Assembly (NCBI GenBank): GCA_022428185.1
Contig: JAKMCZ010000194.1
Span: 1 to 5,474 of the forward strand
Direction of reading: 5' to 3'
Source: Alphaproteobacteria bacterium
GTDB lineage: Bacteria; Pseudomonadota; Alphaproteobacteria; RS24
DNA length: 5,474 nt
Under the pieces are notes generated by a model that saw only the letters and a program-made list of their open reading frames with translations, did not search any database and was not told the origin of the DNA. The number at the start of each line of letters is the position of its first letter. Position 1 is the stretch's first letter. The position numbers and the translations under genes are program-made. This document shows positions 1 to 5,474 of this stretch, piece by piece.

Positions 1-146
1 GCGATGTGGTTGGCTGGGCGACCATCGGCTTTCATCATGTGCCGATGGCGGAAGACTGGCCGGTCATGCCGTCAAAAGTTGATGAGATTGTTTTGAAACC
101 ACGCAATTTCTTTGACCGTAATCCGGCGATAGATTTGAAAGATTAG
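1..146 (+). CDS. Copper-containing primary amine oxidase, C-terminal fragment (5' end outside the window)
   Basis: This is the last 47 codons of a gene that begins left of the window (first full codon at 3, stop TAG at 144-146). The visible tail has the ending typical of copper/topaquinone amine oxidases: GFHHVP, then AEDWPVMP, then LKPRNFFDRNPAIDL. In this family the His just before V-P (codon 36-38 here) is the third copper ligand, and the FFD-NP tail ends the catalytic beta-sandwich domain. The enzymes oxidise primary amines to aldehydes, releasing ammonia and hydrogen peroxide. The topaquinone Tyr and the other two copper ligands lie upstream and cannot be checked; nor can export, since some members are periplasmic and others cytoplasmic. 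Two small departures from the usual tail are a Met where Arg is common (HVP-M-AEDW) and GWAT before the copper His, where WYT is common. The gene is followed after nine bases by the hydrolase gene, so the two are probably co-transcribed. The family call is firm; the substrate is unknown. Confidence 0.9.
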   Translation, partial: DVVGWATIGFHHVPMAEDWPVMPSKVDEIVLKPRNFFDRNPAIDLKD

Positions 147-149
147 GAG
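145..149 (+). promoter_or_regulatory. Ribosome binding site overlapping the amine oxidase stop codon
   Basis: AGGAG lies 6 bases before the ATG at 156 and shares its first two bases with the TAG stop (144-146) of the amine oxidase gene. Ribosomes finishing the upstream gene would end on the Shine-Dalgarno site of the next one. This supports co-transcription and possible translational coupling, and it fixes the ATG at 156 as the start. Confidence 0.75.
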
Positions 150-155
150 CCCATT

Positions 156-1076
156 ATGATAGCTGCCGATGAAACCTTTAACGGCACTTGGCCTTTCAAG
201 CCGCAATTTTCGAATGCGGCGGGTTTTAAGCAACATTACGTCGATGAGGGCCCCGAAGGTAATGCTGGTGAGGTGGTTATGTGCCTGCATGGTGAGCCGA
301 CTTGGGGCTATCTTTATCGGCATATGATACCCGGGCTTTCGGCGCATTACCGTGTCGTGGTGCCCGACCATATGGGTTTTGGCAAAAGTGAAACCCCGCA
401 AGACCGCGTTTATACGCTGCAAACTCATGTCGAAAACCTGACGGCTTTTATCGATGATTTGGGTTTGAACGATATTACTTTAGTGCTGCAAGATTGGGGC
501 GGGCCGATGGGTGCGGCCTATGCCATTCGCAATCCGGACCGCATCAAGCGCATTGTGATGATGAACACGCTGACAGGTTATGGCGGCCAAACGCCTAAGA
601 GCGAGCGCAGCCCGTGGTTTGAATGGATTGCCAAGCATGAAGAAGCAGACACGTTGCGCGGCGTGCTGGGTGAATTGGGAACAACGGTTTTGTCGATTAT
701 GAAACTGCTTGGCTTTGAAAATACCGCTGCCGTGAACCGCGATTGGCTTGATGCATATGAAAGCCAGTTTCCCGACCGCGCATCGTGCATTGGCGGCATC
801 GAGTTTCCGCTCGATGTGCATTATGGGCGCATGGTGCCGTTTATCGTTGACGGGCTAAAGACCGGAAATTTGGAAAAACTGCAAACAAAACCCGCCATGC
901 TGGCCGAAGGGCTTCAAGACCGCGCCATTTGGCCGGAAAATGCGATTGCCGATTTTAAGGCGATATGGCCCGACGCGCCGGTGACGACATTTGAAAATGC
1001 CGGTCATTTTATTCAAGAAGATGTGCCACACGCTTTGGTGCCGCTTATTCATCACTTCATTCAAACCCATAAATAG
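156..1076 (+). CDS. Haloalkane dehalogenase-like alpha/beta hydrolase (DhlA-type, Asp nucleophile)
   Basis: The 306-residue protein is close in length to DhlA of Xanthobacter (310). Seen in the sequence: oxyanion-hole motif H45-G-E-P-T-W50, the GFGKS stretch at 74-78, and the nucleophile elbow L111-Q-D113-W114-G-G. D113 is the predicted nucleophile, W114 a predicted halide-binding Trp, D255 (GLQDRAIWPE) the predicted acid and H284 (NAGHFIQED) the base. The order Asp-Asp-His, with the acid after the seventh strand, and the HGEPTW form fit haloalkane dehalogenase subfamily I. A second halide-binding Trp would be expected in the helical cap (about 140-230); W154 and W157 are candidates, but this needs a structural alignment. 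Such enzymes hydrolyse a carbon-halogen bond to an alcohol plus halide in the cytoplasm, and no signal peptide is seen. Because a Baeyer-Villiger monooxygenase follows, the enzyme might instead act on another electrophilic substrate such as an epoxide or ester. The fold and nucleophile are confident; dehalogenase activity is inferred. Confidence 0.85.
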   Translation: MIAADETFNGTWPFKPQFSNAAGFKQHYVDEGPEGNAGEVVMCLHGEPTWGYLYRHMIPGLSAHYRVVVPDHMGFGKSETPQDRVYTLQTHVENLTAFIDDLGLNDITLVLQDWGGPMGAAYAIRNPDRIKRIVMMNTLTGYGGQTPKSERSPWFEWIAKHEEADTLRGVLGELGTTVLSIMKLLGFENTAAVNRDWLDAYESQFPDRASCIGGIEFPLDVHYGRMVPFIVDGLKTGNLEKLQTKPAMLAEGLQDRAIWPENAIADFKAIWPDAPVTTFENAGHFIQEDVPHALVPLIHHFIQTHK

Positions 1077-1087
1077 GCATGTTTGAA
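1060..1087 (+). repeat. Inverted repeat (stem-loop) spanning the hydrolase stop codon
   Basis: TTCAAAC (1060-1066) and GTTTGAA (1081-1087) are perfect 7-bp inverted copies around a 14-base loop that contains the TAG stop of the hydrolase gene. A CC/GG pair inside the loop could extend the stem past a bulge. No run of T follows, so it is not a standard intrinsic terminator. It lies just before the monooxygenase start, so it could affect mRNA stability or coupling between the two genes, or be chance. Confidence 0.35.
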
Positions 1088-1104
1088 GGGGGTGAGTGTG
1101 AAAA

Positions 1105-1111
1105 GAGGAGG
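1105..1111 (+). promoter_or_regulatory. Strong ribosome binding site selecting a GTG start
   Basis: GAGGAGG is a near-ideal Shine-Dalgarno sequence placed 5 bases before GTG at 1117. No ATG is available at the right place, and the earlier in-frame GTG at 1096 is followed at once by TGA. The site therefore decides that the monooxygenase begins at the GTG. Confidence 0.8.
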
Positions 1112-1116
1112 CCCGC

Positions 1117-2727
1117 GTGACACAACCACAATATGAAGTGCTGGTCATTGGCGCCGGTGTGGCGGGCATCTGCCAAATCAAGAAATTGAAAGATTTGGGC
1201 ATTAATGCGCTGGTTTTGGAAGCCGGCGCGGGGTTGGGCGGCACATGGTTTAACAACCGCTATCCCGGCTGCCGCTTTGACAGCGAAAGCTATACTTATG
1301 GCTTCGCCTTTTCGCGCGAATTGTTGGATGAATGGCATTGGAAGGAATTATTTTCACCGCAACCGGAAAACCTCAAATACCTCAATTTTGTTGCCGATAA
1401 ATTTGATTTAAAGCCGCATATTCGTCTCAATGCCGGTGTCGCGGCAATGCATTGGGACGAGGCGACGCGCTGCTGGTCGGTAAAATTGCAAGATGGTGAT
1501 GTGCTGACCAGCCGCTTTATCATTACCTGCACCGGTGCGCTGGGTGTGCCGACCATGCCGAATTATGACGGCATGGACACGTTTCGCGGCCCCAGTTTTC
1601 ACAGCTATCATTGGCCGCATACGCCATTAGATGTCAGCGATAAAAAAGTCGGCATTGTCGGCACGGGTGCCAGCGGTATTCAAATCATAGCCGATATTGC
1701 CGATCAGGTGAGCGAGTTGACGGTGTTTCAACGACACCCGAATTGGAGCGTGCCGCTGAATAATCGCCAGATTGACGATGCCGAAATGGCTGATATTCGA
1801 ACCCGCTATGAAGCGATTTTTGCAACTTGTGCCAAGAGCAATGGTGGCTTTGACCATCTGCCCGACCGACGCGGCTATGACACTGTCTCAGAGGTTGAAC
1901 GACGCGCTCTATGGGACGCGCTTTACGACGCGCCGGGCTTTGCGCTTTTGCTGGCTAATTTTCCTGAAACTTTTCTAGACGCAAAAGCCAATCGCGACCT
2001 GTCCGATTATGTTGCCGAGCGCATAAGGGCGCGCCTCGATGACCCGCAGATTGCCGAAAAGCTAATCCCCCAAGACCACGGTTTTGGAATGCGGCGCATG
2101 CCGATGGAGACCGGATATTTCGAGGCCTATAACCGGGAAAATGTTCGCTTGGTCAGTTTGCTGGATACGCCGATTGAACGGATTGACGCTGACGGCGTGC
2201 AGTTGACCTATGAACATATTGAGTTGGATATTCTGGTTTATGCCACCGGCTTTGATGCCATGACCGGCGCTTTCGATAAGATGGATATTCGCGGCGTTGA
2301 GGGACAATCATTGAAAGATAAATGGCATGGCAGTCCGAGCACCTATCTGGGCGTTTTGGTTAATGGGTTCCCCAATATGATGATGGTGGCAGGCCCGCAA
2401 AGCGTCTCCGGGTCAACCAATTATCCACGTAGCATTGAGGTCGGGGTCGATTGGGTGAGTGCGCTTTTGCAACATGCCCGCGACAAAGGCCTCACAAGGC
2501 TGGAGGCTGACGGCACTGCCGAGGCCGAATGGACGCAAGAGGTCATTTCGATGCAAGAGAATATGCCGTTCAGCAAAGTGAAAAGCTGGTTTACCGGCTT
2601 TAATGCCAATGTTCATGCAGCCGACGCAGCACCGCGATATATCGCCTATTGGGGCGGTGCGCCGCGTTACACCAAAATTTTACGCGCCAAGCAGGCTGAT
2701 AATTACGCCGATATTGCGTTTGATTGA
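1117..2727 (+). CDS. Type I Baeyer-Villiger monooxygenase (flavin-dependent, NADPH-using)
   Basis: The 536-residue protein has the full set of type I Baeyer-Villiger monooxygenase landmarks. These are an N-terminal FAD-binding Rossmann motif G12-A-G-V-A-G17; the GGTWFNNRYPGCRFD stretch (41-55); the family fingerprint F156-x-G158-x3-H162-x3-W166-P167; and a second, NADPH-binding Rossmann motif G182-T-G-A-S-G187. The ATGFDAMTGAF stretch (376-386) and a C-terminal WFTGFN...YIAYWGG...RY block complete the pattern. By comparison with phenylacetone monooxygenase, D55 and R327 match the catalytic Asp and Arg (D66 and R337 there). The enzyme inserts one oxygen atom from O2 next to a carbonyl, turning ketones into esters or lactones. 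Length and motif order match cyclohexanone and phenylacetone monooxygenases. Start is GTG with a strong ribosome binding site. The gene sits 40 bases after the hydrolase, with no terminator between, so the two are probably in one operon. A close relative that N-hydroxylates amines or oxidises sulfur is possible, but the fingerprint ending in W-P favours Baeyer-Villiger chemistry. The ketone substrate is unknown. Confidence 0.93.
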   Translation: MTQPQYEVLVIGAGVAGICQIKKLKDLGINALVLEAGAGLGGTWFNNRYPGCRFDSESYTYGFAFSRELLDEWHWKELFSPQPENLKYLNFVADKFDLKPHIRLNAGVAAMHWDEATRCWSVKLQDGDVLTSRFIITCTGALGVPTMPNYDGMDTFRGPSFHSYHWPHTPLDVSDKKVGIVGTGASGIQIIADIADQVSELTVFQRHPNWSVPLNNRQIDDAEMADIRTRYEAIFATCAKSNGGFDHLPDRRGYDTVSEVERRALWDALYDAPGFALLLANFPETFLDAKANRDLSDYVAERIRARLDDPQIAEKLIPQDHGFGMRRMPMETGYFEAYNRENVRLVSLLDTPIERIDADGVQLTYEHIELDILVYATGFDAMTGAFDKMDIRGVEGQSLKDKWHGSPSTYLGVLVNGFPNMMMVAGPQSVSGSTNYPRSIEVGVDWVSALLQHARDKGLTRLEADGTAEAEWTQEVISMQENMPFSKVKSWFTGFNANVHAADAAPRYIAYWGGAPRYTKILRAKQADNYADIAFD

Positions 2728-2731
2728 TTTG

Positions 2732-2760
2732 GCAATCGATGCACCAATAGGGGTGATTGC
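2732..2760 (+). repeat. Imperfect stem-loop between the monooxygenase and uup
   Basis: GCAATC (2732-2737) pairs perfectly with GATTGC (2755-2760). Inside it ACC (2743-2745) can pair with GGT (2752-2754) around the loop AATAGG, leaving a 5-base bulge on the left arm. The structure begins 5 bases after the monooxygenase stop and could mark the transcript end or a processing point. It is followed by GC-rich sequence, not a T run, so a standard intrinsic terminator is not supported. Confidence 0.35.
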
Positions 2761-2775
2761 GCGCGCCGCATAGGC

Positions 2776-2781
2776 TATAAA
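2776..2781 (+). promoter_or_regulatory. Candidate -10 element for a leaderless uup transcript
   Basis: TATAAA ends 6 bases before the uup ATG at 2788, so a transcript from it would begin at or next to the start codon. No Shine-Dalgarno sequence lies in the 20 bases before the ATG. No well-matched -35 box is visible: GTGATT at 2753-2758, 17 bases upstream, matches the consensus at only three of six positions. The hexamer could be chance; the lack of a ribosome binding site is the stronger observation. Confidence 0.35.
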
Positions 2782-2787
2782 CCGCTC

Positions 2788-4623
2788 ATGTCTGCCAGCC
2801 CTCCTATTTTATATGTCGATGACATTCATCTGACGCATGGCGTGACGCCATTATTGGACGGCGCGTCTTTATCGGTCGGCCGCGATGACCGTATTTGCTT
2901 GGTCGGGCGCAATGGGTCGGGCAAATCAACCTTACTGAAAATAATCGCCGGATTGGTGGAGGCTGATAGCGGCGAGCGTTTTGTGCAGCCCGGCATTGCG
3001 GTTGAGTATCTGGCGCAAGACCCTGATTTCTCTGGCTTTGAAAAGGCTGAAGATTTCATTTTGCAAGGGTTGATGGATAATGAAGACCGGCAACGCGCTT
3101 TTCAGCTAATGGCCGATTTGCACATTGATAAGGACGGTGAGATTGAACCCATGTCGGGCGGTGAACGCCGCCGCGTGGCGTTAGCCAAGGCGATGGCGGG
3201 ACAACCCGAGATTTTGTTACTCGATGAGCCGACCAATCATCTCGATTTACCGGCGATTGAATGGCTGGAGGGGGCGCTTCGGCAAATTAACTCAGCCTTG
3301 ATTTTAGTGTCGCATGACCGACGGTTCTTAACCAATATGGCCTCGCATACGGTTTGGCTCGATCGCGGTCAAACCAAGCTGATGCGGAAAAACTTTAGCC
3401 ATTTTGAAGACTGGCGCGATGGCGAGCTTGAACGCGAAGCCGAGATGCAACATAAGCTCGACCGAAAAATCGCACGCGAAGAAGACTGGCTTCGCTATGG
3501 GGTGACGGCGCGGCGCAAGCGCAATGTGCGCCGCTTAGGCGACTTACAATCTTTGCGGCAAAAACGGCGTGATTATCGCGGACCTCAGGGCGATATGGAA
3601 GCGGTGCTGCAAGCCGGTGACCGCTCCGGCAAGCTGGTGGTCAAGGCCGATAAAATCAACAAGGCCTATGGTGAAAAGCTTTTGGTAACGAATTTTTCAA
3701 CGCAGATTAAGCGCGGCAGCCGCATCGGCCTTATCGGACCTAACGGGGCGGGTAAAACCACCTTGTTGAATATTTTGCTGGGGGCGCTGGCACCCGATAG
3801 CGGCAATGTGCGTCTGGGTAAAAACCTCACTCCGCTCATACTCGACCAACAGCGCAAGGGCATAAAAAAAGATTGGCATGTGAAGGACGCGCTCACCGAT
3901 GGGGCCGGCGATTTGGTGTCAATCGGCGAAGAGACCATGCATGTCATCGGCTATATGAAAAACTTCCTGTTTCATCCGTCGCAAATGCGCACGCCGGTTT
4001 CGGTGCTGTCGGGCGGCGAGCAGGCGCGGCTGTTTCTGGCGCGCGGCTTGCGCCAACCGTCCAATTTATTGGTAATGGACGAGCCGACCAATGATCTGGA
4101 TTTGGAGACGTTGGATTTGTTGCAGGAAATGATTGCTGCATATGAGGGCACGGTCATTTTGGTAAGCCATGACCGCGATTTTCTCGACCGCACGGTGACG
4201 GCGGTGTTTAACGCCGAAGAAGCAGGTCGCTGGATTGAATATGCGGGTGGTTATTCGGATATGAAGGCGCAGCAAAAAATGGCAGTGCGCGACGCGGAGC
4301 AGGGCGCGCCGCAAAAACCCTCAGAACAAAAGACGCCAAAGCAAAATTCAGGTGATGGATCCGGCGTTAAATCGGCTTCTGCGGCGCGCAAGCTGAGCTA
4401 TAAGCACGGTTTCCGGCTGCAAAAATTACCGCAAGAAATGGCGGCGTTGGAAAAGCAAATTGGCGCGGCTGAGGCGGTTTTGGCTGATAGCGGCCTATTT
4501 ACCAGCGACCCCCAGAAATTTGAGGCCAGTGCCGCGCAATTGGAAGCGGCCAAAACGCAATTGGCGGCGGCAGAAGAAGAATGGCTGGCGCTTGAAATGC
4601 TGCGTGAGGAAATAGAGAGTTGA
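2788..4623 (+). CDS. uup: ABC-F family ATPase Uup
   Basis: The 611-residue protein has two complete ABC ATPase cassettes and no membrane segments, as in the ABC-F family, which works on ribosomes or nucleic acid and not in transport. Cassette 1: Walker A G40-RNGSGKS-T48, signature S123-G-G-E126, Walker B ending D146-E147, switch H176. Cassette 2: Walker A G317-PNGAGKT-T325, signature S408-G-G-E411, Walker B ending D431-E432, switch H461. Between them is a charged linker (about 195-280) rich in Arg and Lys, typical of the ABC-F arm that contacts the ribosomal P-site tRNA region. A low-complexity, Pro/Gln/Lys/Ser-rich tether (about 500-533) leads to a C-terminal domain starting RKLSYK (534-539) with heptad-like coiled-coil composition to the end. 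That domain is the mark of Uup; E. coli Uup has about 635 residues and its C-terminal domain binds DNA. Uup influences precise excision of transposons and ribosome function in E. coli. The only in-frame start after the upstream stop is ATG 2788, which fits the domain start; no Shine-Dalgarno site is seen. Confidence 0.93.
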   Translation: MSASPPILYVDDIHLTHGVTPLLDGASLSVGRDDRICLVGRNGSGKSTLLKIIAGLVEADSGERFVQPGIAVEYLAQDPDFSGFEKAEDFILQGLMDNEDRQRAFQLMADLHIDKDGEIEPMSGGERRRVALAKAMAGQPEILLLDEPTNHLDLPAIEWLEGALRQINSALILVSHDRRFLTNMASHTVWLDRGQTKLMRKNFSHFEDWRDGELEREAEMQHKLDRKIAREEDWLRYGVTARRKRNVRRLGDLQSLRQKRRDYRGPQGDMEAVLQAGDRSGKLVVKADKINKAYGEKLLVTNFSTQIKRGSRIGLIGPNGAGKTTLLNILLGALAPDSGNVRLGKNLTPLILDQQRKGIKKDWHVKDALTDGAGDLVSIGEETMHVIGYMKNFLFHPSQMRTPVSVLSGGEQARLFLARGLRQPSNLLVMDEPTNDLDLETLDLLQEMIAAYEGTVILVSHDRDFLDRTVTAVFNAEEAGRWIEYAGGYSDMKAQQKMAVRDAEQGAPQKPSEQKTPKQNSGDGSGVKSASAARKLSYKHGFRLQKLPQEMAALEKQIGAAEAVLADSGLFTSDPQKFEASAAQLEAAKTQLAAAEEEWLALEMLREEIES

Positions 4624-4640
4624 AAACAGGCCTAAAATTA

Positions 4641-4668
4641 TTGTCACAGAGCGGCTGAAACTTATCTT
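4641..4668 (+). promoter_or_regulatory. Candidate sigma70-type promoter for the LolA-like gene
   Basis: TTGTCA (4641-4646, five of six matches to the -35 consensus) and TATCTT (4663-4668, four of six to -10) are 16 bases apart. Transcription would start near 4675, giving a leader of about 63 bases before the ATG at 4738. It lies in the only gap over 100 bases in the window and between genes of unrelated function, where a new promoter is expected. Found by eye only. Confidence 0.4.
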
Positions 4669-4710
4669 TAGGGTCGCCTTTGGCTAGACAAATTGAGGGC
4701 TAAACCCTAA
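4668..4710 (+). repeat. Perfect 7-bp inverted repeat in the leader region of the LolA-like gene
   Basis: TTAGGGT (4668-4674) and ACCCTAA (4704-4710) are perfect inverted copies 29 bases apart. Between them is a short GCC-TTT-GGC hairpin (4676-4684), and AGGG-CTAAA-CCCT (4696-4708) could form a competing stem with the right arm. The left arm overlaps the end of the proposed -10 box and the transcription start, so a DNA operator for a dimeric repressor is as plausible as an RNA structure. No terminator for uup was recognised in this gap. Confidence 0.35.
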
Positions 4711-4727
4711 TGTCTCTTCAAATGTGT

Positions 4728-4734
4728 GGAGGAG
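4728..4734 (+). promoter_or_regulatory. Strong ribosome binding site of the LolA-like gene
   Basis: GGAGGAG precedes the ATG at 4738 by 3 bases from its last G, or 5 bases counted from the GGAGG core. It fixes the start directly before the Lys-containing n-region of a signal peptide, which supports the gene call at the truncated right edge. Confidence 0.75.
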
Positions 4735-4737
4735 TTT

Positions 4738-5474
4738 ATGTTGTCCAAACTTAAAACTTTGGCGGCCCTAATATTGGGCGCGATTATGTTCAGCCAACCG
4801 GCTTTGGCTGAAACAGGTCGGGACGTTATGGACAGGGTCTATAAACAATCAGATATTTTTTCGCAAAGCGAAGCCGAGGTGCGGCTCATTGTGGTTGATC
4901 GCAAGGGTCGTGAACGCGAGCGGTTTTTCAATTTGCGGTCAAAAGGCGACGACGGGTTTAAACGCTCATTGGTCAAGTTTTTTAAACCGGCCAATGTGAA
5001 GGGCGTGGGCCTGGCCTCAGAAACAAATTTGACGAGCGAAGAAAAAAGCCAATGGGTCTATTTGCCGGCCACTAAGAACCTGAAAAAACTATCCAGCTCG
5101 GAGCAGGATGGCAGCTTTATGGGCTCTGATTTTTCATATAGCGACATTGCCGGGCGCACGCTTGACCAAGATACGCATAAGGTTTTTCAGCAAAATGATA
5201 AATTCTATGTCATCGAAAGCGCGCCCAATGATGCGGCTGATGCGTATTCGAAATATTACACGACGGTCGATAAGGCAACCAATATTGTCCGCACCGTCAC
5301 GTTTTATGACAAATCGGGCGATAAATTGAAAACGCTGGCCAATAAAAAAGTCATCAAAGTGAACGGCGAGCTGATGGTGTCCAATTCAGTGATGACCAAT
5401 CATAAAACTGGCGGTTCATCGACTATGGAGCGGTCATCGATTGATGTGAATGTCAGTTTCTCGAGCAATGATGT
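4738..5474 (+). CDS. Exported LolA-like protein, outer membrane lipoprotein-sorting protein family (3' end outside the window)
   Basis: The reading frame is open from ATG 4738 to the window edge (245 full codons, no stop). Residues 1-24 form a clear Sec signal peptide: two Lys at 4 and 6, a hydrophobic core at about 8-18, and cleavage after A-L-A24. The mature part has the pattern of the LolA-like family often annotated outer membrane lipoprotein-sorting protein (COG2834 / PF17131). It contains K88-G-V-G91, then S104-Q-W-V-Y-L-P-A111, then K116-K-L-S-S-S-E122 and G125-S-F-M-G-S-D-F-S-Y134. Members are periplasmic, with a LolA/LolB-type beta fold able to hold a lipid-like group, and are often encoded beside RND/MMPL-type exporters; such a partner might lie to the right. 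The real cargo is unknown for most of them, and this one should not be taken as LolA itself. Members are typically around 250 residues, so little is probably missing. It has its own likely promoter and a strong ribosome binding site. Confidence 0.85.
   Translation, partial: MLSKLKTLAALILGAIMFSQPALAETGRDVMDRVYKQSDIFSQSEAEVRLIVVDRKGRERERFFNLRSKGDDGFKRSLVKFFKPANVKGVGLASETNLTSEEKSQWVYLPATKNLKKLSSSEQDGSFMGSDFSYSDIAGRTLDQDTHKVFQQNDKFYVIESAPNDAADAYSKYYTTVDKATNIVRTVTFYDKSGDKLKTLANKKVIKVNGELMVSNSVMTNHKTGGSSTMERSSIDVNVSFSSND

Noticed and set aside
72..428. Open frame of 118 codons on the - strand
   Set aside because: It runs opposite both the conserved amine oxidase tail and the first third of the hydrolase, so it is better explained as a shadow.
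156..1076. Classification of the hydrolase as an epoxide hydrolase or serine esterase
   Set aside because: The nucleophile is Asp, which rules out a serine esterase. Epoxide hydrolases also use Asp, but HGEPTW and QDWGG match DhlA-type dehalogenases more closely. It remains a minor alternative.
480..1338. Long open frames on the - strand (480-821, 578-799, 855-1256, 1057-1338)
   Set aside because: They lie opposite well-supported genes with clear family motifs, their translations show no recognisable domain, and no convincing ribosome binding site was seen. They are shadows of coding sequence.
2788..4623. uup as an ABC transporter subunit
   Set aside because: Two cassettes in one chain, the ABC-F linker, no membrane segments and the Uup C-terminal domain point to a non-transport ABC-F protein.
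4624..4646. Possible uup terminator around the AGGCCT palindrome
   Set aside because: The palindrome has no loop of useful size and no strong stem followed by a T run. I could not support an intrinsic terminator.
4668..4710. TTAGGG and CCCTAA units resembling telomeric repeats
   Set aside because: Each occurs only once and as inverted arms, not a tandem array; the flanking genes are bacterial.
5108..5329. Open frame of 73 codons on the + strand
   Set aside because: It lies in another frame inside the LolA-like gene, which has the signal peptide, ribosome binding site and family motifs.
1..5474. Mobile element, CRISPR array, RNA gene or defence system
   Set aside because: No transposase, integrase, direct-repeat array, tRNA cloverleaf or known defence domain was seen on either strand.

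Overview
The window looks like bacterial chromosomal DNA of moderate G+C content, most likely from an alphaproteobacterium. That assignment is an inference: it rests mainly on the style of the Uup protein, especially its Arg-rich inter-domain linker, and on the general gene content. All five genes lie on the + strand and are closely packed. No tRNA, rRNA, CRISPR array, insertion sequence or phage gene was seen, and no stretch over 300 bases lacks a gene.

The left half (1-2727) is an apparent catabolic operon of three genes. It begins with the last 47 codons of a copper-containing primary amine oxidase, cut by the window edge. Nine bases after its stop comes a complete alpha/beta hydrolase of the haloalkane dehalogenase type, with an Asp nucleophile and HGEPTW and QDWGG motifs like those of DhlA. 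Forty bases further on, at a GTG start with a strong ribosome binding site, is a complete type I Baeyer-Villiger monooxygenase (FAD and NADPH dependent). Together they suggest oxidation of an amine to an aldehyde or ketone, hydrolytic removal of a halide (or a related Asp-nucleophile hydrolysis), and oxygen insertion into a carbonyl compound. The actual substrate cannot be read from the sequence.

The middle (2788-4623) holds uup, a cytoplasmic ABC-F ATPase with two ATP-binding cassettes and the Uup-type C-terminal coiled-coil domain. It is a housekeeping gene unrelated to the catabolic cluster. The 60-base gap before it contains an imperfect stem-loop. A TATAAA hexamer sits 6 bases before the ATG and no ribosome binding site is visible, so uup may be read from a leaderless transcript.

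The right end (4738-5474) is the 5' part of a gene for an exported LolA-like protein (outer membrane lipoprotein-sorting protein family), with a clear signal peptide; it runs off the window. The 114-base gap before it has a plausible sigma70-type promoter and a 7-bp perfect inverted repeat.

No clearly new biological system is visible. The most interesting points are the gene combination in the catabolic operon and the small regulatory structures between genes.
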